64,000 nt of DNA from Atrina japonica (GCA_030159075.1 BROG01000133.1:632001-696000), one strand, 5' to 3'; shown: positions 37,701-43,996, counted from the first letter of the stretch. Numbers and translations: made by a program. Notes: generated by a model not told the origin, from the letters alone.

Positions 37701-39826
37701 CATTCTGTGTAACTTATCATATTAATGGTCAAGGCTATTTATATGTATAGTATACATGTGTATACACAACTAAGTATTTGTATTATATTATATAAACAGG
37801 AAGTCTAAACTGATAATAAATGCTTAGTACTGCCAGGTAAACTTGAAATGCATGAAAGATTTTATTGCTTATTGAAACATACACAATTAAAAAATAAATC
37901 TCGTACATTTCACCACACAATGTTTACTTTTTTCTAATAATCATATCTACACTTTTTTAACACATGTATAATAATGTAAATGTGCTTTGTATATATATTG
38001 TATTATATTACTAAATGCCTGTTATACTATTTTTAGGAAAATTAAAATATCAACATCATTTTATATAATTTATAAAGCATTTTCTGGAAATATAATTAAT
38101 TGTATAATGAATGTTCGTTTTACTGATAAATTGCAGTCACTTTATTTACTATCAATCATAAGTGTTAATTACATGACTCATGTACATTAAAATGTAAATA
38201 TACACAACTGCTTTTTTGCTTCATTAATATATTTCAACTTATGCCCATTTCACCTTAAATTTTCCAATAAAATTTATTGTAGTATCTTGTATTATATACT
38301 TGAAAAGGTCATATATTATTAGTTTAAAAAGACATCAAAGGTTAATAGACCCTTTACTGCAGGGGTCAACAATCATGAACATTTTTACTTGTCTTAAATT
38401 TAAATCTACCTGTCTAAAAATCAAGTGTAACATTTAAATATATTATTTTGTTGTAAATCAAGTTTAATCTTTATTGAATTAATTTTTGTCTTCATCAATG
38501 TCACTTGTCCTTTCCGACAAAAGGGGGGTACATGTAACATCTTCTTGTCCAAATGCAAAATTAACTTGTCCCAGACAATAAGACAAACCTAATTGTTGAG
38601 CCCTATACTGTACAGGGTCCAGTGCCTTTCCAGTTGGAAATTTTACATCCCAATGCCAATGGACTAATTTGGGAAAAAGTAGCAATGGTCAGTTTACTCA
38701 TAACAATAAAGACACAAAATGTATTCATCCAACATGTTTTATTTATCTTACAACATGGTTTTCATATGAAGATATGAAAGTTTTTATTGAGTGGTACTTA
38801 GAATTGTAAATTTATCCTTTGTTGATGTACCCAATGCGAGCTGTGCAATAAACATATTTGGACAATTTTGCCCAGAATTTGGGGGGAAAAAGTGATATTC
38901 TGCATTGGGAATGGGGCCTTTTAATGCACCCACCTGTTGGCGATAATAATACCTGGACATGAAGAAAATATATTAAATGTGTATATCTTTGGTATTCATA
39001 TTGTTCATAATATAAATCACACACAACATGCATAAGTACATTGTAAAATTGGCTTTTACTAACAGTTTCATTGACTGGTTAGATATAGTCTTGTCATGTA
39101 CTGTATTGTATGTTTTAATACTTAATGAACACCTGTTCAAAAAGGGGTATTGCTTAAAGGAAATCTGCAGATTCCCGTTAATTATCTACTAGATGTATAT
39201 GTATGCAGGAACTATAATTACTCTTACATGCATGTAAACATGTAATTTTTTGCCCTATGGCAATACAAGTACATCTTGTAAAAATGTAAACACCATTTAG
39301 CAGCACAAGCTAAGACCTAGTACAATACTGTTCAAAGAAAATGTATACAAGTGCTACGTTTAACTGTCAAGAATATGTTACAAATACCAACTGTCTACTT
39401 AAATCTTCTAACCACCCTCTAAACATAAATACGATTATGTGAAAACAATACTGATAAAAGCGTGAATTTCATTTATACAACACCCACGTTTGTCATTTCC
39501 TCAAACAATTACCAAATTAACCATATGATACCATCTATGTAATATAGTACCTAAGACATTGGGTCAAATATTTAATACAGAAATAATATTTGGGGAGTAT
39601 AATATTCATACTTGGGTGTGTCACATGAAATAGAATCTATATCTGGTTTCCGTTTTAAAAATGTTAGACAGTGCGTTAGGTCTGTTCTCACCTTTCTATC
39701 TACAAACGAGCAGGCGATCTCTTTCAAACTGGCTATAGTCAATTCCCCGTCGATGTTGATCTGATCTCTTGTCAAACCTATCTGCATTTGAAATGAAAAA
39801 CCTTTCCTTCCACAGTTATCCCCCAT
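14..39826 (-). CDS. PRKD: Protein kinase D (PRKD family), N-terminal half, five exons, 3' part outside window
   Basis: Diacylglycerol-regulated serine/threonine kinase of the CAMK group that acts at Golgi and plasma membranes downstream of PKC. Joined exons 39826-39692, 16355-16217, 7505-7374, 2542-2361 and 239-14 keep one reading frame with GT/AG borders (phases 0, 1, 1, 0). Residues 1-91 are the PKD ubiquitin-like/dimerisation region, with family-typical stretches such as [18 protein letters not shown] and EVVLS. Residues 104-153 form a complete C1a with the pattern H-x12-C-x2-C-x13-C-x2-C-x4-H-x2-C-x7-C (H104, C117, C120, C134, C137, H142, C145, C153). A basic/Ser linker follows, then C1b from [14 protein letters not shown] to the CK just before the left edge. 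The PH and kinase domains are expected beyond position 1. The family call rests on C1a ([18 protein letters not shown]) and on the GRPIWME motif before C1b. The paralogue (PRKD1/2/3) cannot be assigned; an invertebrate usually has one. Confidence 0.95.
587..763 (-). mobile_element. Short TIR element, ACAGTRAAACYTG family, copy 1
   Basis: The ends are ACAGTAAAACCTG and, at the right, CAAGTTTCACTGT: imperfect 13-bp inverted termini. The same sequence in the opposite orientation lies at 44413-44535, sharing interior blocks such as AAGACCACCTGG and CCCTATAAAGACTGG. This copy has about 54 extra interior bases. No coding capacity. Confidence 0.7.
783..817. repeat. Orphan unit of the 29-bp minisatellite left of the hAT-like element
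   Basis: It carries AATACCCAACATATGTA and then CAAATTTGATATAATAC, the same unit that resumes at 1373 (TAATACCCAACATATGTA). Confidence 0.65.
818..1372. mobile_element. Non-autonomous hAT-like TIR element (MITE)
   Basis: Perfect 13-bp terminal inverted repeats: CAGAGGTGCCAAC at 818-830 and GTTGGCACCTCTG at 1360-1372. CAG-starting termini of this form are characteristic of hAT transposons. The 555-bp element splits a minisatellite, and TAATAC occurs at both flanks (812-817 and 1373-1378). hAT normally makes an 8-bp duplication, so that part fits only partly. No transposase is encoded. Confidence 0.65.
1373..2182. repeat. 29-bp minisatellite with 93-bp higher-order unit
   Basis: Units of the form ATATAATACCAGACACATGT + ACAAATCTG repeat from about 1373. 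In 1886-2110 a three-monomer block starting GATATGATACCTGACATAT recurs at 93-bp spacing (1886, 1979, 2072). The minus-strand frames through the array are repeat by-products. Confidence 0.9.
2361..2542 (-). CDS. PRKD: PRKD exon 4 (end of C1a and linker; two possible donors)
   Basis: The acceptor TTTAAG precedes GTTGTGGCC. The exon completes C1a with [17 protein letters not shown], then gives a basic, Ser-rich linker (RQRRPSASS). Two donors fit the same phase 0: CAG|GTATGC, ending the exon at 2379, and AAG|GTAAGC, ending it at 2361. The second is the stronger consensus and adds six residues (VCLMSK). The linker RRPSASS has an Arg-x-x-Ser style basophilic site; that reading is inference. Confidence 0.93.
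2993..3300. repeat. Dispersed bivalve-type repeat fragment
   Basis: From ACAAGAGCTGCTTGTAAAAC through a poly-C run (about 3048-3060) to CAGCAGCAAAGCAATATACC and CTCCTTCT. The phrases GGGCATAACTTTGTCAAAAT and CATGATATATCTGTACGCCA are ones I associate with a repeat common in bivalve genomes; its superfamily is unknown to me. Confidence 0.5.
4208..4875. repeat. 40/41-bp minisatellite (about 16 units)
   Basis: The unit begins ACAGAGATCTGATTACAAAC and ends TATCACAAGTCAGTAACAAT. Marker variants (CTGATAACAACTATC with AAGTCATTAAC) recur about 280 bp apart (near 4411 and 4690), indicating that a seven-unit block was duplicated. Confidence 0.92.
4959..5149. repeat. 26-bp minisatellite flanked by a 22-bp direct repeat
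   Basis: About seven units of CATATGACTTGTAATTGTTT + GACAAT. The array is bracketed by identical TTGACAAATTAGGACTATTG + GT at 4937-4958 and 5150-5171. Confidence 0.9.
5815..5912 (-). mobile_element. Partial Penelope-like element tail in PRKD intron
   Basis: Read on the minus strand it gives CCTCTTGGTTTCCAGAGGTC, CGTGTTTGTCCATTTTTACC and GGATTTGTATCTATGTCCTG, then GGACATTCTATTGATTTATA. This is almost the same as 60690-60795, the tail after the retroelement fragments. No RT sequence is attached. Confidence 0.75.
6157..6310. mobile_element. Fold-back (long palindrome) element
   Basis: The left arm starts CAAATGTTTCTATCCATATC and the right arm ends GATACAGATAGAAACATTTG. The inner arms TTGTAGCGGAAGGATTCAAC and GTTGAATCATTCCGCTACAA are near-perfect complements around a short centre. 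This would form a long hairpin and has MITE-like architecture. Confidence 0.75.
7374..7505 (-). CDS. PRKD: PRKD exon 3 (first part of C1a zinc finger)
   Basis: The acceptor is TTACAG|CTCAGACC and the donor is GTGAAG|GTATGA; 132 bp, phase 1 in and phase 1 out. It encodes residues 92-135, including the first zinc ligands (H104, C117, C120, C134) within [20 protein letters not shown]. This is the diacylglycerol/phorbol-ester-binding C1a fold that recruits PKD to membranes. The conserved PKD sequence CGEML-GLV-QGLKC is decisive. Confidence 0.96.
8684..8978 (-). mobile_element. tRNA-derived SINE, full length
   Basis: Read on the minus strand, a tRNA-like head carries box A TGGCTCAGTGG (complement of 8955-8965) and box B GTTCGAGTCC (complement of 8911-8920), about 55 nt apart as in a tRNA. 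A conserved body follows (complement of GTTTAACGTCCCACTCAAG), then an A-rich tail (complement of TTTTGTTTTGTTTTTATTG). Ends are approximate. It could belong to a molluscan V-SINE-type family; not verified. Confidence 0.8.
9535..9702 (-). mobile_element. Second SINE family, copy 1 (degenerate)
   Basis: The body contains GGCCAGTTTTACTGGTTGAG, GGTTACAATGTACCCTGG and ACTTTCTCACAAAATCAGC. Its minus strand gives a box-B-like GTTCAAGTCCC. Related segments occur at 17240-17335, 18300-18486 and 55935-56060. Confidence 0.6.
10085..10418. repeat. Dispersed repeat fragment ending in GGTTGAGCT
   Basis: It contains AGATTTTTAAGGGTGTACC, GAGCTCTCTGCCAAATTTG-like sequence (10305-10325) and TCAAGTGGTTCTTGAGAAG. 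Its end resembles the 'ggtgagct' end of the repeat at 30000-31060. Assigned to a bivalve dispersed repeat by recollection only. Confidence 0.4.
11019..11070. repeat. (TA)n microsatellite
   Basis: Uninterrupted TA dinucleotides for about 50 bp. Confidence 0.97.
11161..12395. repeat. 30-bp minisatellite with nested higher-order repeats
   Basis: About 41 units of TGTCAAATAGTGAGGTAAAA + ATTAACAGAC. In 11191-11490 a five-monomer, 150-bp block is present twice. In 11551-11880 a three-monomer, 90-bp block recurs about 3.7 times (A at 11551, 11641, 11731 and 11821). The 30-bp period keeps frames open on both strands, producing repetitive pseudo-peptides ([10 protein letters not shown]). Confidence 0.95.
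13643..13744. repeat. (GA)n microsatellite
   Basis: A long AG/GA tract with minor interruptions near its right end. Confidence 0.97.
16217..16355 (-). CDS. PRKD: PRKD exon 2 (residues 46-91, ubiquitin-like region)
   Basis: The acceptor CTTTTCAG precedes TTTCCAGAACATGG and the donor is CTCAG|GTATGT; 139 bp, entering in phase 0 and leaving in phase 1. The encoded [20 protein letters not shown] and the following NILQ...VEVVLS match the PKD N-terminal domain closely (vertebrate [19 protein letters not shown]). The intron just upstream carries two further degenerate copies of the first part of this exon with its acceptor (16395-16580). Confidence 0.95.
16395..16580 (-). repeat. Two degenerate copies of the PRKD exon 2 acceptor border
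   Basis: Next to exon 2 (unit 1 starting about 16312) are two further units, starting near 16395 and 16493. Each has a TAAAAC..GT.CACC start, a TGTAGAA core and a GGAAA.TGAAA.TAGCA end. On the minus strand the distal copy still reads [11 protein letters not shown], like exon 2 [10 protein letters not shown]. The middle copy keeps ATTTTCAG|TTTCCAT but has lost the reading frame. Confidence 0.75.
17240..17335 (-). mobile_element. Second SINE family, truncated copy 2
   Basis: Shares TTTTATGCCACA and GATATTGGCCAGTTTTAAAT, then GGAGGAGAGAAT, with the copies at 9535 and 55935. Confidence 0.5.
17696..17838. mobile_element. 143-bp TIR/MITE element (GGCGTCGGAA ends)
   Basis: Perfect 10-bp inverted ends, GGCGTCGGAA (17696-17705) and TTCCGACGCC (17829-17838). 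G-run and C-run interiors (GGGGGGGCTAGGGGG and TAGCCCCCCC) can also pair. AATGCA flanks both sides (left AATGCATA, right AATGCAAT). Confidence 0.7.
18300..18486 (-). mobile_element. Second SINE family, copy 3 with tRNA-like head
   Basis: On the minus strand the head reads GGCCGATGGCCGAGTGGTTA, with box A TGGCCGAGTGG (complement of 18465-18475), resembling tRNA-Ser/Leu heads. The body matches the copy at 9535 (CATAATCAGCTCAGGTTCCA). Box B is degenerate, so transcription is doubtful. Confidence 0.6.
18645..19634. repeat. 55-bp minisatellite (about 17 units)
   Basis: The unit begins GTGAATATGAAACATCAGCC and continues TGCACATAAAGTTAAAATAA with AGATGTGTAAATAAA. Marker variants (AATAAGGTGAAT near 19080 and 19350; ATAAAATTAAAATAAAAATG near 19210 and 19490) recur about 270-280 bp apart, a five-unit block duplication. 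Confidence 0.93.
21029..21319. repeat. 29-bp minisatellite (10 units)
   Basis: The unit is GTGGACAGAACCAAATCAAT + ATACATGTA, with little divergence between units. Confidence 0.94.
21960..22185. repeat. Degenerate GATAGTCC-AAGGYCC short-unit repeat, left block
   Basis: Repeated short units such as GATAGTCCAACGGCCC and GGTCCAATAGTCCCAAGGCC. The same unit in inverse orientation lies at 23895-23985. Confidence 0.65.
22186..23894. other. 1.7-kb interval between inverted short-unit repeats
   Basis: It contains poly-T/AT tracts and no gene I recognise. A short plus-strand frame near 23690-23914 has no familiar motif. It could be the interior of a non-autonomous element bounded by the inverted blocks. 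Confidence 0.35.
23895..23985. repeat. Inverted short-unit repeat, right block
   Basis: CAGACCTTTGGGCCTTAGGA, then GGACCTTCGGACTATCG and CAGGCCTCGGGACTATCAC: the reverse complement of the unit at 21960-22185. Confidence 0.6.
24520..24601. repeat. (TA)n microsatellite
   Basis: About 80 bp of uninterrupted TA. Confidence 0.97.
24806..24840. repeat. (CA)n microsatellite
   Basis: AC dinucleotide run. Confidence 0.95.
26325..26660. repeat. Degenerate about 15-bp repeat (GTCTAGTTAGCACTG)
   Basis: More than 18 imperfect units such as CTGGTCTAGTTAGCACTG and CAGTACTGGTCTAGT. An open frame with Gly-Leu-Val-Ser-Thr repeats is a by-product. Confidence 0.85.
28439..28529. mobile_element. TTAA-flanked 91-bp MITE, copy 1
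   Basis: Ends TTAACCCTTTCAACCC and GGGGTGAAAGGATTAA: imperfect inverted repeats bounded by TTAA, the target-site signature of piggyBac-type elements. Related copies are at 33818 and 47201, with a decayed one near 45015. Confidence 0.65.
28750..28775. repeat. Short (TA)n microsatellite
   Basis: TA dinucleotide tract. Confidence 0.9.
28855..29461. mobile_element. 607-bp TIR element
   Basis: The left end is ATGTTTGTTTACTGTTACC. The reverse complement of the right end is ATGTTTGTTTACGGTTACC, 18 of 19 identical. The interior has a minus-strand frame (28869-29132) that is not recognised and is probably not a transposase. Non-autonomous DNA transposon by structure; superfamily unclear. Confidence 0.65.
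30000..31060. repeat. Long dispersed bivalve-type repeat with internal about 180-bp units
   Basis: It starts ACAAGAGGGCCTCAATCGCT and ends CACTTTGTAAGGTGAGCT plus an A-run. The interior (about 30270-30895) holds about four diverged units containing AAATCTTCTTAA and GAAATGTAGGTCAGATGC. GTGGATGCCGACGCCAAGG near 30990 is a phrase I associate with this repeat type. Confidence 0.6.
32054..32425. repeat. 39-bp minisatellite, array 1
   Basis: The unit is AGTATTGGAGAGTAAACAGT + TTATACGTTATATGTGTCA, about nine copies. Related to the array at 32881. Confidence 0.92.
32764..32867. mobile_element. Fold-back element between two related minisatellites
   Basis: The left arm TTATATGACCATTTTGATAT + CATACTCCTTCT pairs with the right arm GAGAAGGAGTACAATATCAA + AATGATCATATAA, around a loop of about 36 nt. 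No coding capacity. Confidence 0.7.
32881..33215. repeat. Minisatellite array 2, two-monomer (about 58-bp) unit
   Basis: TATCAAGTATTGGGGAGTAA + ACAG alternates with TATCAAGTATTTGGAGGTAA + ATAG. The CAAGTATTGG.GAGTAAACAG core is shared with the array at 32054-32425. Confidence 0.9.
33818..33908. mobile_element. TTAA-flanked 91-bp MITE, copy 2
   Basis: TTAACCCATTCACCCCTAAA to AGGGGTTGATGAGTTAA, TTAA at each end. Interior ACACATTTGGACTGGTCTAA is nearly identical to the copy at 47201. Confidence 0.7.
34300..34660. repeat. Dispersed about 350-bp repeat, copy A
   Basis: Diverged direct match to 38600-38945: CAATTGGAAATGTTATG, CATGAAAGTTTTTGATTGAG, and a common end around GCATTGGGAATGG followed by CCCACATGTTG. 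Family unknown. Confidence 0.6.
36590..36945. repeat. Possible dispersed repeat (AAGCACCC / CGAATACAGTATA)
   Basis: Contains TATAAGCACCCCTTCCCCC, ATTAAGCACCCACCCC and CTTAATGGGTCGAATACAG, phrases I associate with a bivalve dispersed repeat. No second copy in this window. Confidence 0.3.
38600..38945. repeat. Dispersed about 350-bp repeat, copy B
   Basis: Same order of blocks as 34300-34660: CCAGTTGGAAATTTTACATC, ATATGAAAGTTTTTATTGAG and CTGCATTGGGAATGG. Confidence 0.6.
39692..39826 (-). CDS. PRKD: PRKD exon 1 (start codon, residues 1-45)
   Basis: Translation begins [20 protein letters not shown] and ends in IACSFVDRK. The start of the PKD N-terminal domain in vertebrates reads similarly (QIGL-T/S-RE). 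The ATG at 39826 has A at -3 and G at +4, a good Kozak context. The donor is AAG|GTGAGA, phase 0. The frame stays open upstream of this ATG without another ATG as far as a stop at 39980-39982, so an upstream coding exon or non-AUG start cannot be excluded. An out-of-frame ATG at 39834 opens a short frame that overlaps the start of this exon. Confidence 0.9.
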
Positions 39827-40358
39827 TTTTCCATGTGTAGCCTTTACCCCACATAAATTCTGAAAGATGTCAACCTCGTCAAAGCTGACATCAACTATCA
39901 GGCGATGGCTTCCGGATATGATAGGTGTAAACCAATATAAAATGTCCGACCTGTAATTATTTTGTGAGTTATCTAAATATTAACAAATATTTATTTTTAT
40001 CACATGAAATTTATCAATATACATTTATTGATTTATTCACAAAACAAATAAATACGACCGACACGTAAGAAGTTACATTTCATCGATATCTACTAACAAA
40101 CAATAATACAATATCTGTTTAAGTTTGCTTAGACACCGGTAAAACCACGTGACATGTCTGAGATAGTAGTCGTAAAAATTATTGCGATCAATTTAGTGAA
40201 TTAAACCTGCAATTATTAAAATTTCATAAAGAAATATTTTTTTTCTTTAAATTAAACTCAACACTTAACGGAGAATGTAGATTTTAAGAAATTACGTTTA
40301 CGACAAATACAGATTTGAAATACGACACAACAAAATCCCAAACGTAAACTGCAACAAG
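39827..40358. promoter_or_regulatory. Presumed bidirectional promoter between PRKD and PH gene
   Basis: The two start codons face away from each other, 532 bp apart. An E-box CACGTG (40146-40151, in CCACGTGACATG) lies near the middle. I see no convincing TATA box at a suitable distance from either ATG. On the PH side an ATGTAG (40275-40280) would be a minimal start-stop uORF if transcribed. On the PRKD side an out-of-frame ATG at 39834 gives an overlapping uORF. Transcription starts were not determined. Confidence 0.55.
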
Positions 40359-40556
40359 ATGGCATCGTCTGAGCTGTCAGATCCGTCTGATAGCAGAACC
40401 AACAGTTTAAATACATCAAGTAGTCAAAATGACGACAGTTTATCACATGTAGAGTTAAAAGGGTGGTTACTGAAACGTACTAAGTTATCTAGAAAGTGGA
40501 AGAAACAGTGGTTTCTTTTAAAGAATTCTGATTTGTTGTACGGTGACACACCCCAG
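40359..40556 (+). CDS. PH-domain gene exon 1
   Basis: The ATG at 40359 sits in AAGATGG context (A at -3, G at +4) and opens MASSELSDPS. The donor is CCCCAG|GTAAAC, phase 0. The exon carries the leader and the first strands of the PH domain, through LLYGDTPQ. Confidence 0.88.
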
Positions 40557-43197
40557 GTAAACACCAACACAACTTGACATTGATATGATGGCGTAATGAA
40601 ATATTTCGAAAACGTTCTTGAGTTTGAGTAGCAAACAAATAATAATAATAATAAAAATAATAATAAAATAAATAAAAATAATAAAATAAAGAAATAAAAA
40701 ATAATTTAAAAGTGTAACTGTGTTGCTCAAAATCAGTAAATGTGAAATGTCTGTTATCTCTCTGTGTGTGGATCTATTGGTATAAAAGTCAAAAAGGGAA
40801 ATGGTTAATTGGTAAATAAAAGTTCTTCATACCTGGGTCACTTATATGTGGCCAGCAATGATTTTGTATTCAACATATGACTTTTTACATATTTTTTGTA
40901 TTATGGTATTGAATAGCTTGGCGTAGTAGATGGCAAAACTCGCCATATAGTATGCTTGTGTACACCAACATAATTATACTGAACATTAAAATGATAGATT
41001 TCAAATGATGCAACCTGTATCCACGAAACTGCTATAAATATTAAGACATAGGTCAAACCTATATGAAGCATTTATCAGCAGTTTTACATGTTCAGTGTTT
41101 TTATCATGTAAATGCCCTGGTTATTCACTCATTGTTTTAAATAACATATTACGTAGCTGACTGTTTCCTTGGTGTTAAAACTTCAATAGAATCCATGTTT
41201 TATTTATTAGTCATGAATTAAATGTAAAATTATGTTTTTATGCTATATTTTTTACTTTATCCCAGCGTATCCATCATTTCGTGCAGTTCACATTGCCTGA
41301 ATAATGGATAAACTTCATGATCGGGTTCAATGTACATGTACAACCTGGTCATTATGGCCTATAGGTAGTCTCTGTCACCAAAACATTTGCTAGTGTGGCA
41401 GTTTATTACCTTGTTTGCAATGGGCTTTAAAGTAATGACCTTAAAATTCTGACAGTTTGTTTATGCCTCCCACAAATTCCCAATGTGAGCAGATTTTTAC
41501 CATTACACGTAGTAGTATGAGTCCCAGGAAGTAGTACTAGCAATAAAATCTGACCTTCTCTACATATATATAACTAAGCTTGTCACTAACTAGGCCATAA
41601 TGAAAATGGTACCAAGTTTGATAAGTCTGTCACTAACAAGGTCATGGTGATACAAAGTTTGATAAGTCTGTCACTAACTAGGTCATGATGGTAATCAAGT
41701 TTAATAAGCTTGTCACTAATAAGGTCATGATGGTACCAAGTTTAACAAGCTTATCACTACTAGGTCATGATGGTACCAAGTTTAATAAGCTTGTTGCTAG
41801 CTAGGTCACGATAGTACCAAGTTTGATAAGCTTGTCAATAACTAGGTCATGATGGTACCAAGTTTAATAAGCTTGTTGCTAGCTAGGTCACGATAGTACC
41901 AAGTTTGATAAGCTTGTCAATAACTAGGTCATGATGGTACCAAGTTTAATAAGCTTGTTGCTAGCTAGGTCACGATAGTACCAAGTTTGATAAGCTTGTC
42001 ACTAACTAAGTCATGATGGTACCAAGTTTAATAAGTCTGTCAATAACAAGAACATGATTGTATCAAGTTTAACAAGCTTGTCACTAAATAGGTCATGATG
42101 GTACCAAGTTTAGTATTTTCTCCTTGAATCACATTACATGTACTAGTATATTCATTCTTTAATAGTACATGTCAACACATATTGCACATAGTTATTTCAC
42201 ACTGTCTAAATGTTTACATGCCATTGATTGTTTTTTGTGGGGGTTATTAATACACATATATTATTTTGTATTATTTTCTTGATGTTTATAAATTCTGAGA
42301 CTCTGTCATTGATTTATAAGAGATTTACTGATGTATGAAACACAGATTTTATGTTGTTTAATGTATCTATAATCATTCTAGATGCCATTCAAATTAGTTT
42401 ACATTTGAATATATGATTTTATGAAGAGTTGGAATATGTGATTTTATGAAGAATTAAACACGTCAGATATACATTGTAGAGGATCTAAAATGAGTGATCG
42501 TGTAATAATGAATTTTTGATAGGAGTATATTAATGTCATATGAACAAGCCTTTCACAAGACTCGGATGGAATTATTATTTTACTTATTTAAATAATTCAA
42601 TATTACATGAATGTTAGATTCTATGTATTATTTAACAATACAAATGAACTTTGCCAGTAGGCCTACATTGTTTAAGATGATGACTGGGAAAGGACACGTC
42701 ACATACATTGATTTGGGAGCTCACTGTGAACCAGAAAAGTGTTCCACAAACTTCCCTCCAGAATTTTTTTATGAATGAATAATCACTTTTTGTATACAAA
42801 TTTTGCAGTACACTGAATGCAGTGAATTTAATAATTGCTTTACCTTAAGGAGATACATGTATCTTTATCATTTGTTTACATGCATGTAAATTATATTGTA
42901 AAAATTCCAAGGCATCATTTAATCATTGGTATAATTTTTTAGTTTCTGTATTTTTATGGTTTTTTTTTCGTTTTTCAGAATCCAGTAAAAAGCATACCTT
43001 TATCCAATGCAGAAATCTCAGAGACTACAATAGATAAAAAAGATCACGCATTCCGAATAAAACCCAAAGACAACAGCAGAACTTTTTACATGCAAGCAGA
43101 AAATGAAAATAGTCAGAATGATTGGATGCAGGCAATATGTTTTGCAAAAGCAGCTGGAAGGCAGGGTGACGATTCACAAGCTTGTGTGATTCAGTAA
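40359..43197 (+). CDS. Small single-PH-domain protein with C-terminal CaaX box, two exons
   Basis: Join of 40359-40556 and 42979-43197 gives 138 residues in phase 0, ending at TAA 43195-43197. Residues 1-30 are a Ser/Asp-rich disordered leader. A PH domain spans about 32-125: beta strands from LKGWLLKR and WKKQWFLLKNSDLLY, then IPLSNAEI, AFRIKP and SRTFYMQAE, and the closing helix with its invariant Trp (W115). The RTFYMQAE stretch resembles the C-terminal PH domain of TAPP/PLEKHA proteins. Residue 50 is Gln where many PIP3-binding PH domains carry Arg (WKxRxF), so high-affinity PIP3 binding is uncertain. The last four residues, C135-V-I-Q138, form a CaaX box, predicting prenylation (Gln at X favours farnesyl) and membrane attachment. 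I do not recognise a named vertebrate orthologue. It is divergent from PRKD. Confidence 0.85.
40638..40705. repeat. (AATA)n-type microsatellite
   Basis: AATAATAATAAAAATAATAA and similar tri/tetranucleotide repeats, just inside the PH-gene intron. Confidence 0.9.
41576..42115. repeat. 41-bp minisatellite with 82-bp higher-order unit
   Basis: The unit is AGGTCATGATGGTACCAAGT + TTAATAAGCTTGTCACTAACT. A two-monomer block beginning GTTGCTAGCTAGGTCACGAT is present about three times (from about 41793). It lies in the PH-gene intron. Confidence 0.92.
42979..43197 (+). CDS. PH-domain gene exon 2 (terminal coding exon)
   Basis: A long T-rich tract ending TTTTTCAG precedes AATCCAGTAAAAAGC. The frame continues as NPVKSIPLSNAEISETTIDK and runs to the PH C-terminal helix NDWMQAICFAKAAG and the tail ending ACVIQ, then TAA. 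Base composition is visibly less AT-skewed than the flanking intron. Confidence 0.88.
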   Translation, partial: NPVKSIPLSNAEISETTIDKKDHAFRIKPKDNSRTFYMQAENENSQNDWMQAICFAKAAGRQGDDSQACVIQ

Positions 43198-43996
43198 ACT
43201 GAAAACTATAGATGTGTAGAAAATCTCAAGAATGGTGAAATGTTTAAGTTTTGTATTAAGCTGACTTGAGTTAAATGGTAAGCTACTGTGATATAATATG
43301 TTATCTATTATCTAAATGTATTTTACATTCAGCCTACAGCTGACTTGACCAGAAATACAAGTCCTTATACTGTCTTACAGTCACTTGTCTCAAGAAAGTC
43401 ATAAGATATCACGTCTACCAAAACTCCATACCAAGCTCCTCCCATTTGCAATGAACCAATTGATTAATGATAATTTTGGACGGTCACTCATTTTTCAGAT
43501 GTTGTGTAAATGACCCCATCCAAAATATTTCTCAGTTGTCTGTCATATCTATATATTTTGTCCCTGGACAGTGTTCTCTGTAAGTCAATATCTTTTTGTC
43601 TTTGAAAGTCAAGATATAAATTATATTTGAAAAAATTTAAGTGTAATTTTTACAATTACAGAACAAAATAGAAAATTCCAGGGAAGTCTTCAAACAAGGG
43701 AAATGTTAAAGGAAATCAAAATACTCTGATATTCTATAAAGGCCAGTTCATATAATTACTTGGCCTTTCTAGGATTTCAGAGTAATTTGAATGATTTTCT
43801 TCAACATTTTATGACTCACAGTTCTCATTCATTGTGCAGTCACTTGTATTGACACATATTACCCACTAAGCTGGATCTATGACTTCAGAGAGCTTTAATT
43901 CTTCATATAACAGCCTGTTGTGAAACACGTACTAGGCTGCACATTCAGTCCCTCTAATGACTGTACAATTGGCATTTTCTTATCAGTACTGAGTCA

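Larger units (their letters stand above)
16356..39691 (-). other. PRKD intron 1 (about 23.3 kb)
   Basis: A very long first intron bounded by AAG|GTGAGA and CTTTTCAG|TTTCC. It holds exon-border duplications, SINE fragments, TIR and fold-back elements, and 55-, 29- and 39-bp arrays. It also holds a long dispersed repeat (30000-31060) and a repeated about 350-bp segment (34300-34660 and 38600-38945). Unassigned AT-rich stretches without visible structure include 19640-21028, 24850-26320, 26665-28430, 31061-32053, 33216-33815 and 34661-38599 apart from the repeats listed. Confidence 0.85.
40557..42978 (+). other. Intron of the PH-domain gene
   Basis: 2,422 bp bounded by GTAAAC and TTTTTCAG. It contains an AATA-type microsatellite (40638-40705) and a 41-bp minisatellite (41576-42115). 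The remainder is AT-rich without recognisable genes. Confidence 0.85.
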
